Shown: positions 1-11,577 of the stretch, piece by piece
Layout of the letters: every line of letters begins with the position of its first letter
Numbering within the stretch: position 1 is the stretch's first letter
Assembly (NCBI GenBank): GCA_023105745.1
Contig: JALGQZ010000009.1
Span: forward strand, 30,544,107-30,608,106
Direction of reading: 5' to 3'
Length of the DNA stretch: 64,000 nucleotides
From: Austropuccinia psidii
Taxonomy: Eukaryota > Basidiomycota > Pucciniomycetes > Pucciniales > Sphaerophragmiaceae
Notes under the pieces: generated by a model
What the model saw: the letters and a program-made list of their open reading frames with translations, nothing else
What the model was told of the DNA's origin: nothing
Databases searched by the model: none
Translations under genes and position numbers: made by a program

Positions 1-1357
1 TGGAATGTCATCTTGAAAATTCATTCTTGCTTCATAACCTTTTTTACGTGGTCTAGAAGTAATTTTGGATGTGATGAAGTCTTTTCTTCAAATCTTTCAA
101 CAGAAATACTTACTTTGTTTAATTTTTCTGTAAGATTATCAATAATCATGTCATAATTAACTGTAAAGGTTTTTTTCTTTGATATCTTTCATGTATTTAT
201 ACAATTCATGTTTTCCTTGTATTAATTTTTGAGTATTGTAAATTAAAACCTTTGGCTTAGTATCTTCAATCATAAATTTAATGTTATCAATTAATTTTTT
301 ATTTTGTAAAACAATTTTTGTTAAATATGATAAATTGTTATTTATGAGTTTTAAGGATAATAAACTATTTTGAATGTCTTTAAGAGGTCAAATACTATTT
401 TTAATTTCTTTTATAGTATTTACAACCTCATTAGACAAAGTTATTCGTTTGGGAAATGAGGTTGTCTCATTCTTTGTTCTTCTTTGTCCTTTGATTGCAT
501 CAAGTTTCTGGCCATGTTGAAGACCTTGTCCATGCCATCTTTTTGGATTTTTGGAATCCTGTAGCTTGGGGAATATAGTTTCCTCCAGTTCTTTTCTTGT
601 TATTCTTCACTTCTTGGGGAGGTTGGTTGGCTTGAGGCTTGCTTGTAGAAGCTACTGGGGCTTCTTCCTTGCCTGCCTCCCTTCTTTTGGCATGGTGCTC
701 ATTTATTTTTTTGATTTGAGGCTTGGATGATAGTGGATTCCATCCATTGGAGTATCTCACTATTTCATCCTCTTTGAGGAGCTTTTTCAGGATATTCCAG
801 GAGTTCATCACTCCTTGGTGGATTTGTGGCAACATTTGCCAATCCCTTTCCTTGTACACTGTGTAGTACTGCTTGTACTGCCTCATATTAATGTCTATTT
901 GAGCCCTCTGAATGTGATTTATTTCTGGTGGATTTTCTCATACTTAGTTCCAACTCTGGCTCAGATATTATGTACATTTCTGGGACTTGCCTTTGGCATA
1001 TGGCACTTCCTTGTGTGGATTCTGTTCCACTGGGGATTTTTCCCTTTATTTTCCTTTTTGAGGGATTCACTCTACTTCTGAGTCCAGCTCCATCTGATTG
1101 AATGGAGTTTTGGGATCCTCTTGTAGTAGTCATAATGAGAAGATAAAAAGATTTCAGGACACTAAAAATTATTTTCATGGCAATTTAAAGAGAGGTAACT
1201 CACCTTCAGAGTCCTGAATAGTAGGTCCTGTGAGGACTAATTTCTTAGCTGTCTTTTCCTTATTGAAAACAGGGTTTGGAGAACTTGGACAAGTTTCTTC
1301 TACCAATGTCTTAAAAGTAGTTTGATTGTCCTTTGTTGGGTTGTCTGCAAATACCAA
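1..1357 (-). pseudogene. Ty3 family-1 copy A, gag 5' part (broken, runs off window)
   Basis: This is the N-terminal half of a retrotransposon Gag, read right to left. Exon 1 lies at about 1204-1357 and ends in TIQDSE. Exon 2 starts at 1117 with GSQNSIQSDG and goes on through a lysine-rich stretch (888-1117) and a basic, proline-containing stretch (500-886) into an Asn/Lys/Glu-rich coiled-coil-like part (1-480). The same order of segments occurs in copies B (13750-16036) and C (36340-34180). Several stops and frame changes show that it is dead. Its pol lies outside the window to the left. The product would have been the structural capsid protein of a virus-like particle. Confidence 0.75.
1118..1203 (-). 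other. Predicted intron in gag leader, copy A (86 nt)
   Basis: The minus strand reads GAAG|GTGAGT at the donor (position 1203) and ACAAGAG|GATCCC at the acceptor (1118), with TGACTAC as a possible branch site nearby. Removing it joins ...QDSE to GSQNS... in frame. Copies B and C have the same donor and acceptor context and the same phase. Confidence 0.6.
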
Positions 1358-1808
1358 AAAGGAGAAATAAATATATGTCTTTTTTTATAAAAAGTGTTAT
1401 TTTCAATAAGATATGGCAATTTACACATAAATAATTGCTTTCAAATCTTTAAAGGAATGAAAGTAATGAATAAAAAGGAATAAAAATAACTTATTTTATT
1501 GGTTTTTTTATTTTTATTCCTAAAGAATAAAATAAAAATAAGATTATTTTTTTCAAAATTAATTTATAATATAAATTAATTTTCAATTACTAGAGTCACT
1601 CAAATAAAGTTCTTGCAACTCTAAGGATGTGAAAAACCATGTGTAAGACAGTAAAATTTCTTTCTAAATGCCTCAATAGCTCTTGAAATCAATAAATATA
1701 GAATTATTCTATAATTTCATAATTATAAATATATTTTAATATTAGATAAACCTAATTTGAATCTTTTTTAAAGGTCTTTTAAGTAAATATCATGGCCAGG
1801 CCCCCAAA
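1358..1808 (-). other. Leader of copy A with candidate primer-binding site
   Basis: This is the untranslated leader between LTR and gag. Next to the LTR (1775-1808) the minus strand reads TTTGGGGGCC followed by TGGCCATGATATTTACT. The same TGGCCATGATATTTAC occurs at the same place in copy B (13331) and a diverged form in the family-2 element near 58040-58066. It starts with TGG as tRNA-primed sites do, but I could not match it to a specific tRNA. Confidence 0.45.
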
Positions 1809-3372
1809 TGTGATGTTTGACTATGAAACAATAAAAAAATATTAAAAATATTTTTCTTATTGTACTATGAATTTCCTTATTAATTTTAAGAATAAAATAA
1901 TAATAAATATCATAATAATAGCCTAAAATAATTATTTTATTGAATAAATATAATAATATAATGAAAATAAATATATTAATATCTAATAATTAATACATTT
2001 ACAGCAATTTATCATTGTTACCAACAAATAATAAATGGGTAAGTAATTTTTATTTAATAATAAAGAGCAATTTATGAAGATAATATTACTAATATTAATG
2101 TTATATATTAATATAAATACTATTTATAATAATAAGGAATTATTAAAGATAATAATAGAGAGAGAAATATTATGATAAGTGAAAATAACCTACTTTTGAC
2201 ACTTAATATAATAATTTTGGATGTATTTACTCAAAATAAAGTAAACAAACCTTATTAAAATTTTATTTACAAATAAAAAATGAAAGAAATCACAAATATT
2301 CTTGATTTTATGTGGATTTAGAGCTTTAGAGAGAATTATAACAAAAAAAATTAAAACATACATGTAATCATGTCAATATTGGTTATTGTAATGAATATTA
2401 TCTTTTTTATTTATTAATATGATGAAATCATATATAAATAATAAAGAAATTACCTTTCAATTGATTTTTTTTGATGCGTCTGAGGGGGGAATAGAGAAAA
2501 AAGAGCTGTATTTATAGTAAAATTTCCCCTCCTAGAGTGAAAAAGGCTTCTATTAGACGCTTACAAATGGTATCCATTGAAATTGATCAGTACGTTAAGT
2601 TTTAGTGATTATTAAATCATAATTAAACCACCTTATCTCATTATTACGCCATTATTTAGAGTTATAACTATAGCTCTATGTTTGATGACATCATAGGCTT
2701 GGAAGAAAACTAGAATTTTAAAATTCTATTGCTTTTGATCATAATGAACCCATATTTACCAATTCTATCACTTATACAACTTTCAAGCTTAAAATAAGAT
2801 TACATTGAGTGATCATGAATAATTAATTTTAAGCTTAAACTTTGATCATTAATAACTCTTAAGTTATACATGCTACAGCCAATCAGCAAGTGGATTTTGA
2901 TAGCTTAACAGATCATAATTAAAATTAAAAGAGAATTTAATTACATCACCAAAACTCTATTTCTTATGATTTTTCCTGTAACTCATTTTTTGTGTCAACA
3001 TTCACTATTTTAAACTTCAAACCATGATTTCTAGGGGTTGTACCTTGAATTTAATGATAAAAAAGAAATAATTCTTCATGTATGAACTAGCAGAAACTGA
3101 ACATCTACTTTGCTATAAGGTTAGAATACTTTCACAACAAATTGGTAAACAGCTATAGCATTTTTATTCAATAAACCCTTGCAAGTTATAACATTTTTTA
3201 TAGCTTTTCAAATAAATCTTATATCAGTTTTCCCAAAGTAATTAGGGGTTAGCTTTATTTTTGGGTTTAACTCTCTATCATGTGTATTTTAAGAGATATG
3301 AGCTAAAAACTATGAATATATGCACTGAGCATAAAAGTGCATATCTTCATGTTATTTCCTTAAATATTGACA
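1809..3372 (-). repeat. 5' LTR of family-1 copy A, truncated at its outer end
   Basis: On the minus strand the LTR ends in ATAGTCAAACATCACA next to the leader, like the ...TCAAACCTTACA end of the other LTRs. It holds the conserved promoter block (TATAAATAC-type box and pyrimidine run near 2485-2515) and the hairpin TATGCACT...AGTGCATA near 3310-3345. The outer 300-400 bp, including the TGTGAGCC terminus, are missing: homology to the copy C LTR stops at about 3372, where a MULE remnant begins. Confidence 0.8.
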
Positions 3373-4160
3373 CATTGATTTCTAAATATTGCAATACTAA
3401 AGGATTTTTGACTTGCTTTTGAACCTTCATCCAGTTATTGCTGAAATAATTTTCAGTGGATGAATAAATAACTGAGAAATGAATGCCAAAGTCATTAATC
3501 TAAACAATAATAATAAAAGTGAAATATAAAAGTATTTTACTTGATTTCAAAGCCACATAAAATTTTCAAAATAAGTGCCATGACCAATTCTCTTCATACA
3601 AGGGGAAGGTACATCTTCATTGATGTGCCAAATTCATAACATAATTTCTGGGTATGGGAAGAGCTTCTTAAAACAATTTTTCAAGTTCAAATCCCTTTCA
3701 ATAAAAATGACTGGAAGGGGAACAATATTGGTGTTGTTGAGAGCTTTTTTTATGAATTGATTCAATTCCCAAGTAAAACAGGGTTCAGTTTCATTCTTCA
3801 TCAAAAAAGCCCCCAGAAAAGGTATTATTTGTTGAGCTGAATCCAACAATGTGAAAAAGTGGAATTTTGTACTTATTTGTTTTCTAAGTACAGTCCATAA
3901 GAATGAAATGAGGAAACTTATTAAGGAGTTTTATGGAAAGGGAGTGAATTAAAAAAAGGAGGTAATGTGTCCCTCAGCATCCCTTTCAGAGGACTACACA
4001 AACGGTTCTTCTTTGAGGGTGTCAATAAGAGCATCGATGGGCCTTCTGCCTTGCAGCTTGTCTTTCTTTATTTTCTTGACTTGGTTTTAAATGTCTTGAA
4101 GGATTACAGGTATTTCAGAATGTGAGCCTGCAATCATGAAAAATCTTACCTGCTACACAA
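3372..4160 (-). pseudogene. MULE (MuDR-type) transposase remnant
   Basis: Translating the minus strand in shifting frames gives the signature blocks of Mutator-like transposases in the right order. These are LQGRRPIDALIDTLKEE with DAEGHITSFF (about 4060-3940), LMDCT.KTNKYKIPL with the first catalytic Asp and HIVG (3920-3850), GAFLMKNETEPCFTWELNQF (3815-3755), VIFIERDLNLKNCFKKLFP with the second acidic block (3710-3650), then IWHINEDV (about 3630-3610) and a C-terminal stretch (to 3372). At least five in-frame stops and one frameshift are present; one stop stands where the family usually has Cys before IWHIN. No terminal inverted repeats were found. A cut-and-paste DNA transposase; clearly inactive. 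Confidence 0.75.
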
Positions 4161-5119
4161 GCTCCAATCACTTTATCTCAATTTTTTCAATTTCCTTGTT
4201 GAAATTAAAATATCGACTTTGTTTACTAGTCACTCATTTAAAATTAGTTCTTCTAGTCATCTTATTTCAAAGGAATTCATTTAATTTTTGTAGTTATAGA
4301 AACACTGTTTAAATTTGTTTCTATAACACCCTTTAACTTTGTTGAAATAGTAACTTTTCTTCTATAAAAACAGCATATTCTTTGTTACATTTCTTGTTAC
4401 TATAAAAATACCCTTTCTTCTAAAAAGATGTATTAGTCTATTTGTTTTTTACTTATGATTTTGTATCTAAACATTTAAAGAGGAACATTCTACTTGAGAA
4501 TTATTCCTCAGAGTTCTTAAAAATATTTTTTTTTTACAAATAAATTCATAAAAAATTTGTTATTATTACATCTCTCAAATATAATTATTATTATTTTTTA
4601 AGTATTTTTCATATTAATGCAGCTCATTCCACCAATAAGATACCTCTTTTTATATAGTGATGTCTTTATTAATTCAGCTTAATAGTATTCCATTACCTTT
4701 TAGTTCCTTAAAATTACTAATAATTAGACTGGAAGACACATTAGAGGCCCCAGGCTAACACAGACTACCTCTTGCTGAATAATTGGGCCTGGATGTGTCT
4801 TGGAATGGGAAGCTATTCAGACATTTGAGCTATTTGGGATATTTCTTTCTTATTGAATTTCCCGAAATCAGGATGTGCCATCAAAGTTTAAGTGGCATTC
4901 TGGCTGTGTTTGGGATCTTTGACCATAACAGTCCAAGTGGTCCTTGTGGCCTATTTTCTGGTATAAATTCTAAATGTACAGTCAAAATTCCTTTCAGTGA
5001 TTGTTTTGGAGGTGTTTTGGTGGGGATTTGGGGTCCCAGACCTGTCAAAACCTATTTTGATTTGGTTGTGGGTCATATTCCACCTCAAGGTTGACATAGC
5101 ATGCCCCTGTTCCCTAGAA
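4161..5119. other. No recognised gene
   Basis: 4161-4740 is very AT-rich with no recognisable coding signal. 4741-5100 is less AT-rich and open for about 100 codons on the plus strand (4783-5094) and 88 on the minus strand (4951-5214). Neither translation resembles a family I know, so I do not call a gene. Confidence 0.4.
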
Positions 5120-5495
5120 ACATTATTATTATTATTAATAATTCTTTTATTAATATATGACTTTGATATTGGTAATATTATTGTTATAAATTGTTTTTTA
5201 TTATTAAATAACAATTTTTCATTCTTTTATTATTTTTTTAACAATAATGAATCATCATAAATATATTAATTATTAAATATTGATATATTTATTCTTATTA
5301 TATTATTTTTTAAAATATAATTTCTATTATTTCATTTATTTAAATAATATAAATATTTTTTTACAACATAATTATAATATTTCTTTATTATTATAAATAT
5401 TCTTAATCTTATTCATTATTTTAATAAGGAAATTTAGAGGACAATAAGTGAAATATTAGTAATATTTAATTATTTTTTTATAGTCAAACCTTAAA
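5120..5495 (+). repeat. 3' end fragment of a family-1 LTR
   Basis: The sequence matches the last 350-400 bp of the plus-strand LTRs at 11578-13320 and 42118-44080. It has runs of AATATATTA type, then ACAATAAGTGAAATATTAG, and the terminal ATAGTCAAACCTTAAA in place of ...CCTTACA. The rest of the LTR is absent. No target duplication could be assessed. Confidence 0.65.
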
Positions 5496-6470
5496 AACAA
5501 TGTGTTGGTTTTTTAATAACTGCATTAAAATTAATCTATTACATGTCAAATTTGGTATATAAAGGCAATTTTCTAGTTTAAGTTTCTTGCTTAATATTGT
5601 TCCAAATGTTCCAATTCCATGTTCAACAAATTTTCTGTTTTCATTTCTTTTACCCCCTGCAATTCTAATATAATTTTATAAGCTTAAGAATATTTCTTTT
5701 GAGCTATATGTGTGGTGTGTGGCATCACATTCCACTACAAGTTAATTTTTATGAAAGCAATTTCTCTGAGTAAAAGTGGCAAAATCAGAAGCTACAAACA
5801 AATGGGCTGATGTACTGAAGTTTTTGAATTTTTTTTTCTCTTTTTGCTGGTCTGAGGTGTGGATTTTCGGCCCAAAATTCCTCTTTTTGGCATGAGGTTC
5901 CCTATTGGTTGGGTTTTACATGGGAAAGGGCAAGAAATGTTTTTTAAATCTCTTCAGTGACAGCTATTAGTGCTGTTTCATTTTTGTCTTCAATTGGATT
6001 CTTTGATTTGAGAATATAAGATTAGTCTTGTAATCTGGTGAGTATGTGTTCAGGTCTTTTAACAAGTTCTTTTTTTAAAGTGAGTAAATCCACAAATTGA
6101 TGGAGTTTAAAGTCACAACCTATTTTCTCAATTAAAGAATAAGAAAGAAGCTCATTGGGAACTTTAATACTTTTTTAATCTAGTTTCATTGTCAGTTTCA
6201 TGCACCTTTTGATGTAAGATTGGAGATTGCCATCATAGAAGCATAATACAAAATCCATCCATATGAAATCTCTATTAACAGCACTTCTGGATTCATATTG
6301 ATTTTTGATTTTGGGCTATAGTAAATTTTCTTTTTCTGTGGTCTTTTTTCTATGCTTATAGCTTCACAGAAAACCTTTTCACTGATTTTGCTAATAATGA
6401 TACTTTCGGCTTTGTAACTAGCCTTCATCCATTTGTTCGTTTCTGTAGTGTTGGCATCTTCTCCAAGTGA
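5496..6470. other. No recognised gene
   Basis: AT-rich sequence without similarity to the LTR families of this window. A 76-codon minus-strand open frame (6198-6428) has no recognisable domain. Confidence 0.4.
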
Positions 6471-7640
6471 GTTTTCTCATACCTAAGATGCATCTTCAAA
6501 TGTCGCGTAGATTTTTATTTGAAACCATCTGTGATTAAATTTGGTTCTTTCTAGCATTGAGATGGTTGGGAAATCTCTAGCGTCCCGGGATTTTTTCGGA
6601 CATTTCGAATTTTTCGGTCCACCTTAGTTGTAACGATTTGCAGCATCAAGACAGTAAATCTGTTAAACTCAGAGAGCCAAATGTTTTTATTAACAAAAAT
6701 GGAAACAAGTCGAAACAATTTAGAGCAACAAGTGCCTCAAGGCGCAGTACAAGATACGTTTTCAGTCCAATGGACAGTTTTTCACTAAGCGATACTACAT
6801 AAGTAACTGAACAACAATATTAGTTGTTCCAACAACGTGGTTAATTACTGCGCCAGTTTGATTTGGATACAAGGTAGGTATCATACCTGTTTCTGTCACA
6901 AATATCATTGTAACAAGAAATAAGAATGAAGTAGAAGGTAAAGAAAAGGATAATACTAAAAATGAGTACGATAAAGGAAAGAAACAAAGCGTAAAAGACT
7001 TGAAGAAATAAGAGAAAAAGAAAAAATAATTGGGGTCGGTGTCCTAAACGATTGGTGAAAATGAATTCTTTCTAAGTTAAGGTCACGAATCTCAATTGGG
7101 CGAGAAGAGCTGTGATACTGACATTAGGTCTCAATGGGGAGACATACTATGGTTATCCATGAAATTTTCTATCGTGGAAAGTCATGAAAAACTGTGTATT
7201 TTGTGGTAGAGGTGGCTAGGGTTGATCTAATTCCCTTTTGCTTAGAGCTTCGACATGTTTTTCAACCTATTGGATTCAAGTCTTTCCCAATCCCAGCATG
7301 ATAGCACGTAGCTTCTCAGTGATGAGTGAGCGCGGCGCGAAAAATGCCCGTTGAGCCTACAAAATGGGCTTCATAGAGACTGCACAGGCACTTTAGCGGA
7401 TCACGGGATTGTTCGAAGGGAGTTTAGCGCTATTGGGACTGGGCTCATGTTTTAAAAGAGTTGGAGTACGGAAAATTGAATGCACAAATTAGGGGTAGTA
7501 GGTACAACGAAGAAGTTCAGGTTAAGGAAAAGACTGTGCATAAGGGTAGAGTGTTGGTTAAGGGGTAATAAGATTTTGCGTTCTGGAGGTTTCACGGATT
7601 GCAGTGGAAGGGTGGTGAGATAGCGGCTGAGGCTAAAAAG
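6471..7640. other. Higher-G+C non-repeat sequence, no gene called
   Basis: The base composition changes near 6470: CG dinucleotides and words such as CGTCCCGGG, GGCGCGAAAA and GCGGCT appear, which are almost absent elsewhere. None of the LTR or transposon sequences of the window occurs here. It lies 3' of the SOD-like relict on its minus strand and may be its 3' flank or UTR. Confidence 0.35.
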
Positions 7641-7656
7641 CCGCACATGTAAGATT

Positions 7657-8483
7657 TTATTGAGTTGGCGAGTTTGAGTTTCTTAGCACCTTGCAAGCGT
7701 CACACCCTGAAGAACACGAGCCGAATCCTGGGAGGTGAATGCTTGTAGGGTTACAACGAATAGAGACACTCAAAGGTTTGACACTCACAGGGTCGAATTT
7801 TGGGCTGCTGTTGACAATAAATAGGGGTGTCCCATCGGTCGAAAGCCGGTGCCTTGGGAATGCCATTAGCAATCTCTAAACACAACCAATATGAGCTGTC
7901 CAGAATCCGCAGAATCACTTTCAACAAGAGAGACATTACCAATTTGATTTGTGTCTGGGTGATAGGTAAAATCACGAGCCAATACAACGAAAAGCTTTAT
8001 GGTTGGAATTTGCGAGTCCCAGCAGCCTGTAAATAATAAATCGTTGAGGGCTTGAAAAAGATTGGTTTCATTCGTCATGTTATTTAAGTAATTGATAAAT
8101 ATTTTCAGCTCCGAATGCATGACAAGGATGAAGCGTACGAGGTTTTGTTGTGTGTCCACGCGGACCGCCCATGTGGCAGTGACTTAATAAACACTGAAAC
8201 ACATGAATTCCGGAGTTGCACTCTGGCAAAGCAAGCGAAGCCAGACCAAAGGAGAAGTTCCTATCATTAACAGCTTTCTGTTTGAATGACACAATGATCA
8301 AATCGTTTTCTCACCAACGTGACCCTTAATACCAGTACCTTTCAAGGCAAAATTGCATTGTGCTTGATGCGTGAAGCCTTGATTATTCTGCCATGGATCG
8401 TACGGGAAAGCATCCGGACGGGCAAGAATACAGTTGAAAGTGATCGCAAGGAGTTGTAAACGTAAGAGACAGGTAGAAAACAT
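7657..8483 (-). pseudogene. Secreted Cu/Zn superoxide-dismutase-like gene, broken or with unresolved introns
   Basis: An ATG at 8483 opens a hydrophobic leader (MFSTCLLRLQLLAITFNCIL), a likely signal peptide, followed by QCNFALKGTGIKGHV, which looks like the first strand of Cu/Zn SOD. The match continues in another frame at about 8300-8110: FKQKAVNDRNFSFGLASL, LPECNSGIHVF, then CHMGGPRGH, with the spacing of the SOD metal loop (GFHVHEF...C..AGPHF). The second metal His of HVH is Phe here (HVF). Further open stretches at 8159-7866 and 7872-7657 may be downstream exons; a possible intron runs from GTACGC near 8125 to TTATTTACAG near 8030. The 8298 stop needs either an intron or a frameshift. 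Secreted SOD-like proteins are known from rusts. Similarity was judged by eye. Confidence 0.42.
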
Positions 8484-8651
8484 CAGAGGAGAATGAGCCC
8501 CACGGGATGAGGGCTGGGTGGTTTTTAAAACCTTCGAGTGGAATGTGCTATTGGGCATCAAGATGGCTGCCTCATAGAGCGCCAACAGGGTCTGGCTGAG
8601 AATTTTGAATGCTCAATAAAACAGGTTCTTGGTATGCTGTTACCGATGGAA

Positions 8652-8753
8652 CTAGCTGACGCTGAAGATATTCCTGATGAGTTGCTCGTACGGAAACATT
8701 CCAGCTTCCAGGAAGACCATTGCATTAAGCTTAATTGCCATAGTGAGTGTCAT
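8652..8753 (-). other. Short coding-like stretch upstream of the SOD-like gene
   Basis: A 33-codon frame starts MTLTMAIKLNAMVFLEAG and ends at a TAG. It lies in the higher-G+C island on the same strand as the SOD-like relict. It could be a decayed exon; no family recognised. A plus-strand frame across the same bases (8538-8798) is also open, so strand is uncertain. Confidence 0.2.
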
Positions 8754-8786
8754 GGCGTGCTGCCATACTGCCTATGTGGCAGAACC

Positions 8787-9047
8787 TTACCCAGCTGAGA
8801 TAATCTGAGCATGTAGTCCTCCAGACGGCGGAGCCTTACCGGCAACCCCTGCCTGGTGGGAAGGTTCAAGAAGAGTCCTCAATGTGAGCCCAAGGCGGTC
8901 CTCGCACTCCGCGGCCAGGCTAGTTCTTGAGTACCAAAGCGGTTGCGATTGTACATAATCTGGGCCAGGGACACTCCCACTAAGCTTAATGCCGCCACAT
9001 GATGCACGGTAGTCGCCAAATATGATAAATGGGCTAAGAAAAATAAA
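8787..9047 (-). other. Unidentified open stretch, possible last exon of a host gene
   Basis: The minus strand is open for 86 codons without an ATG, ending in a TAA at 8787. The translation contains PFIIFGDYRASCGGIKLSG and LAAECEDRLGLTLRTLLEP, which has normal protein-like composition, unlike the Asn/Lys-rich transposon frames. TTTTCTTAG directly before it would serve as a splice acceptor (about 9034). I do not recognise the family. Confidence 0.25.
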
Positions 9048-9199
9048 CTATCCCGTCTACATTTAACACCATAGTTCTAAACCGTTGTCTGATCATTGAT
9101 ATCGGTTTGAGTGCATGTTATAACAGAGAGCAGTGGCACTACGAGCTTCCTGGATATGCATGGGTTTAGACAGTCTTACCCCCAGTGATGCCATAAATT

Positions 9200-11577
9200 T
9201 ACAAAGACTGGAAAATTTGACATGGAACCAAATATTTACACAGAAAATCATAACAAAACTATTTTTGAAATAACTTTTCTTCCAAAAAAATTACAGGCTT
9301 GTGGAGATAGTAGAAACAAAAAAGGAGAAACTGAAAGTGAACAAAAGATAAAGCTGAACGTGAAGTGAAAGGAATCAGCATAAGAACTAGACGTAGGTTT
9401 GAAGTGTTGAGTACAAGTACTTCTTTACCTGAACATGAAGTGAAAGGAAAAGAATAGAAGTAAAAACAGTGAGAAAGAAAGAAAAGACTTTTAACGATTT
9501 GAGAGATGAAGAATGTTGGAGGGACTTTAAGGAAGCCAGATGGTTCTTAAAGAGGATGATAGAAAGGAAAATAGGAGGGAATAACCCTCTTTCAAGGAGT
9601 GTTGGGGTGGATTGATAAGGAAAGTCTTTGATCAAAGGTAAGGATTTGCTTAGGGAACAGATAATTGTTCCTGGCCTTCGTCATGAGGTATGCGCCTATG
9701 AGTGACAAAGTAATGATCTGTTGAGTAAGGAGGATTATTATTTTTGACAGAAAGTGGGAGGATATATTTGTGAGTGATGGATATCATAAAATGGCTATCT
9801 TTTCATTGAGTGGTGACTTTTGTCAATGTGGAAACATAGTTGTTGATTCAAACATGCAGGCTTGGTTTAATGTGAAAAGGAGTGTTTGATGCAATTTTTA
9901 ACATTTTTGACCTTTTATGATGCTCCTATAATCTATGATCACTTTCTCAGGGCTCAAATGCAGAAAAGGTTCTTTTGGTACACAATCTTAGACATCTAAG
10001 CTGAATTGGAATGCTTTTCTTAGTGAAACATAATATTCCTACTTATGAAACCACAGTTTATGATGTGATTTAGTCCATTGGCAAGGAAATGATTTCTTTA
10101 TCACCTTGGTTTATATATTTCAAAGATATTCTCTTGGTGTGTTGAGGTTAACAAAGTACTTGGAGGCAAGCCTTACAGTGAGGTAGACCAGGTCTTTCAA
10201 AAAATTGAGATAGGTGACTTACCACAAAGATAATGTTGGCAAAAGTATTGATACTGTTTTAGTTTAGTTCCCCTATGGCAATTCTATATTTACATTTAGA
10301 ATCTCAAAGCATATTCAATCATCCTCAGAAGCCTTTTGAAGGTACAGGCCAGGATTTAGTGCAATGTTTTTTGGAGTTAGGAATTTTAAGCTATAAAGCT
10401 GCAAAAGGATTTCAGTTTAATATTCTTGAGATAAAAAGAAACCTCTCTTGACATGTGTGACTTTTTATTCTAGTAGCAGGTCTGCCTTAACTATGTCATT
10501 CATGTCAAAAATAGAATGAATTTTGGTCAGAGCCAAACAGAGATAGATCATTAAAATTGGTGTATATTCATATTGAGAGTTCTCTATCCCTGTAGAAACC
10601 CAGGGATCAGATATTGCATAGGGGAAATACACCAGTACTAGCCATTGGGATAGGACCTTAGAGCAATCCAGAAGGTCTTATTTGAGGTCATAGATGGCTT
10701 TGCTCAGATTTAAGCCTTCCTAGCTAGGTTCTTGGTTGATTACTTTTTGGTATGGCCAAGAAGCTGTCTTTATGAAGTGGATAATAAAGGAAAGTACTCT
10801 TGAAATACATTTGATTTAGTTGAAGTTCATTTAAAGCCATGTGCCACTTTTTTGAACACTTGATTGCCTGCTCATCTTTTTTGGTTGGGCTGTGCCTTCT
10901 AGTATGGCTTGATGAGCTCTTATTCTATTGAGTAGGAGTTTACTGGTACAAGCTGTCCTGCTTATTAGCATTTGGTTCATTGGTCCTATTACCCTTATTC
11001 ACCTCAGAGGCTGTTCTTCCAGAGAATTTAAATAGATTTAATCTTCATCCATACTGTAAAATGTGCTGGAACTAGTAAGGGTTTCTTTTTTAGGGGGAAT
11101 AGATTTACCAAAAGTAGGATTTAAGTTTTGAATTTGAGGAGTAGAGGAAAGGGTATATAACAGAGGGAGGTGAAATTTGTTTAATTTTACATGCCTTATT
11201 ATTATCACACCCCTGTTGTATGTTTGTAATATTTGATAATATGATTCCTGATTAGTATATCATAGTAATATAATCTCCCACTCCACATTTTTAAAACCTC
11301 CTGTTCTCAATGCTGGCTGAATTCTGGCCAAAGGGCCATAGTCTACTTAGTGATGTATTTCTTTAATTAAAAGTTTGTATTGGGTTATCCCATTTTGTAT
11401 TAAATCAGGGTTGTTAATTTAATTCATTCTTTCTGCTTCTTATTCCCATTCAGCTATTAAATTATATTCTCTCTAAGAAATTTCATTGTTCTTGGTGATC
11501 TACGGAGGGCTATAGATGTATTGAAAGTTTATCTCTGTTTCTAGTTCCTCAAAACCTATTCTTCTGAGCTTACCTCT
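9200..11577. other. No recognised gene
   Basis: After 9200 composition returns to AT-rich. The stretch has many stops in all frames and no LTR, pol or transposase motif that I can see. It may be an old, unrecognisable repeat. Confidence 0.4.

Noticed and set aside
4783..5094. Plus-strand open frame of 103 codons
   Set aside because: The opposite strand is open over the same bases, no domain is recognisable, and it runs up to a degenerate LTR fragment.
7622..7645. GCGGCT...AGCCGC hairpin as a terminator
   Set aside because: Such hairpins do not end transcription by RNA polymerase II, and a 6-bp stem is expected by chance in the G+C-richer island.
8538..8798. Plus-strand open frame of 86 codons with acidic middle
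   Set aside because: It overlaps the minus-strand coding-like pieces of the island and has no recognisable family. Kept only as a caution about strand.
11573..11577. CCTCT as target duplication of copy B
   Set aside because: The bases after the 3' LTR are AGTTG. No match.
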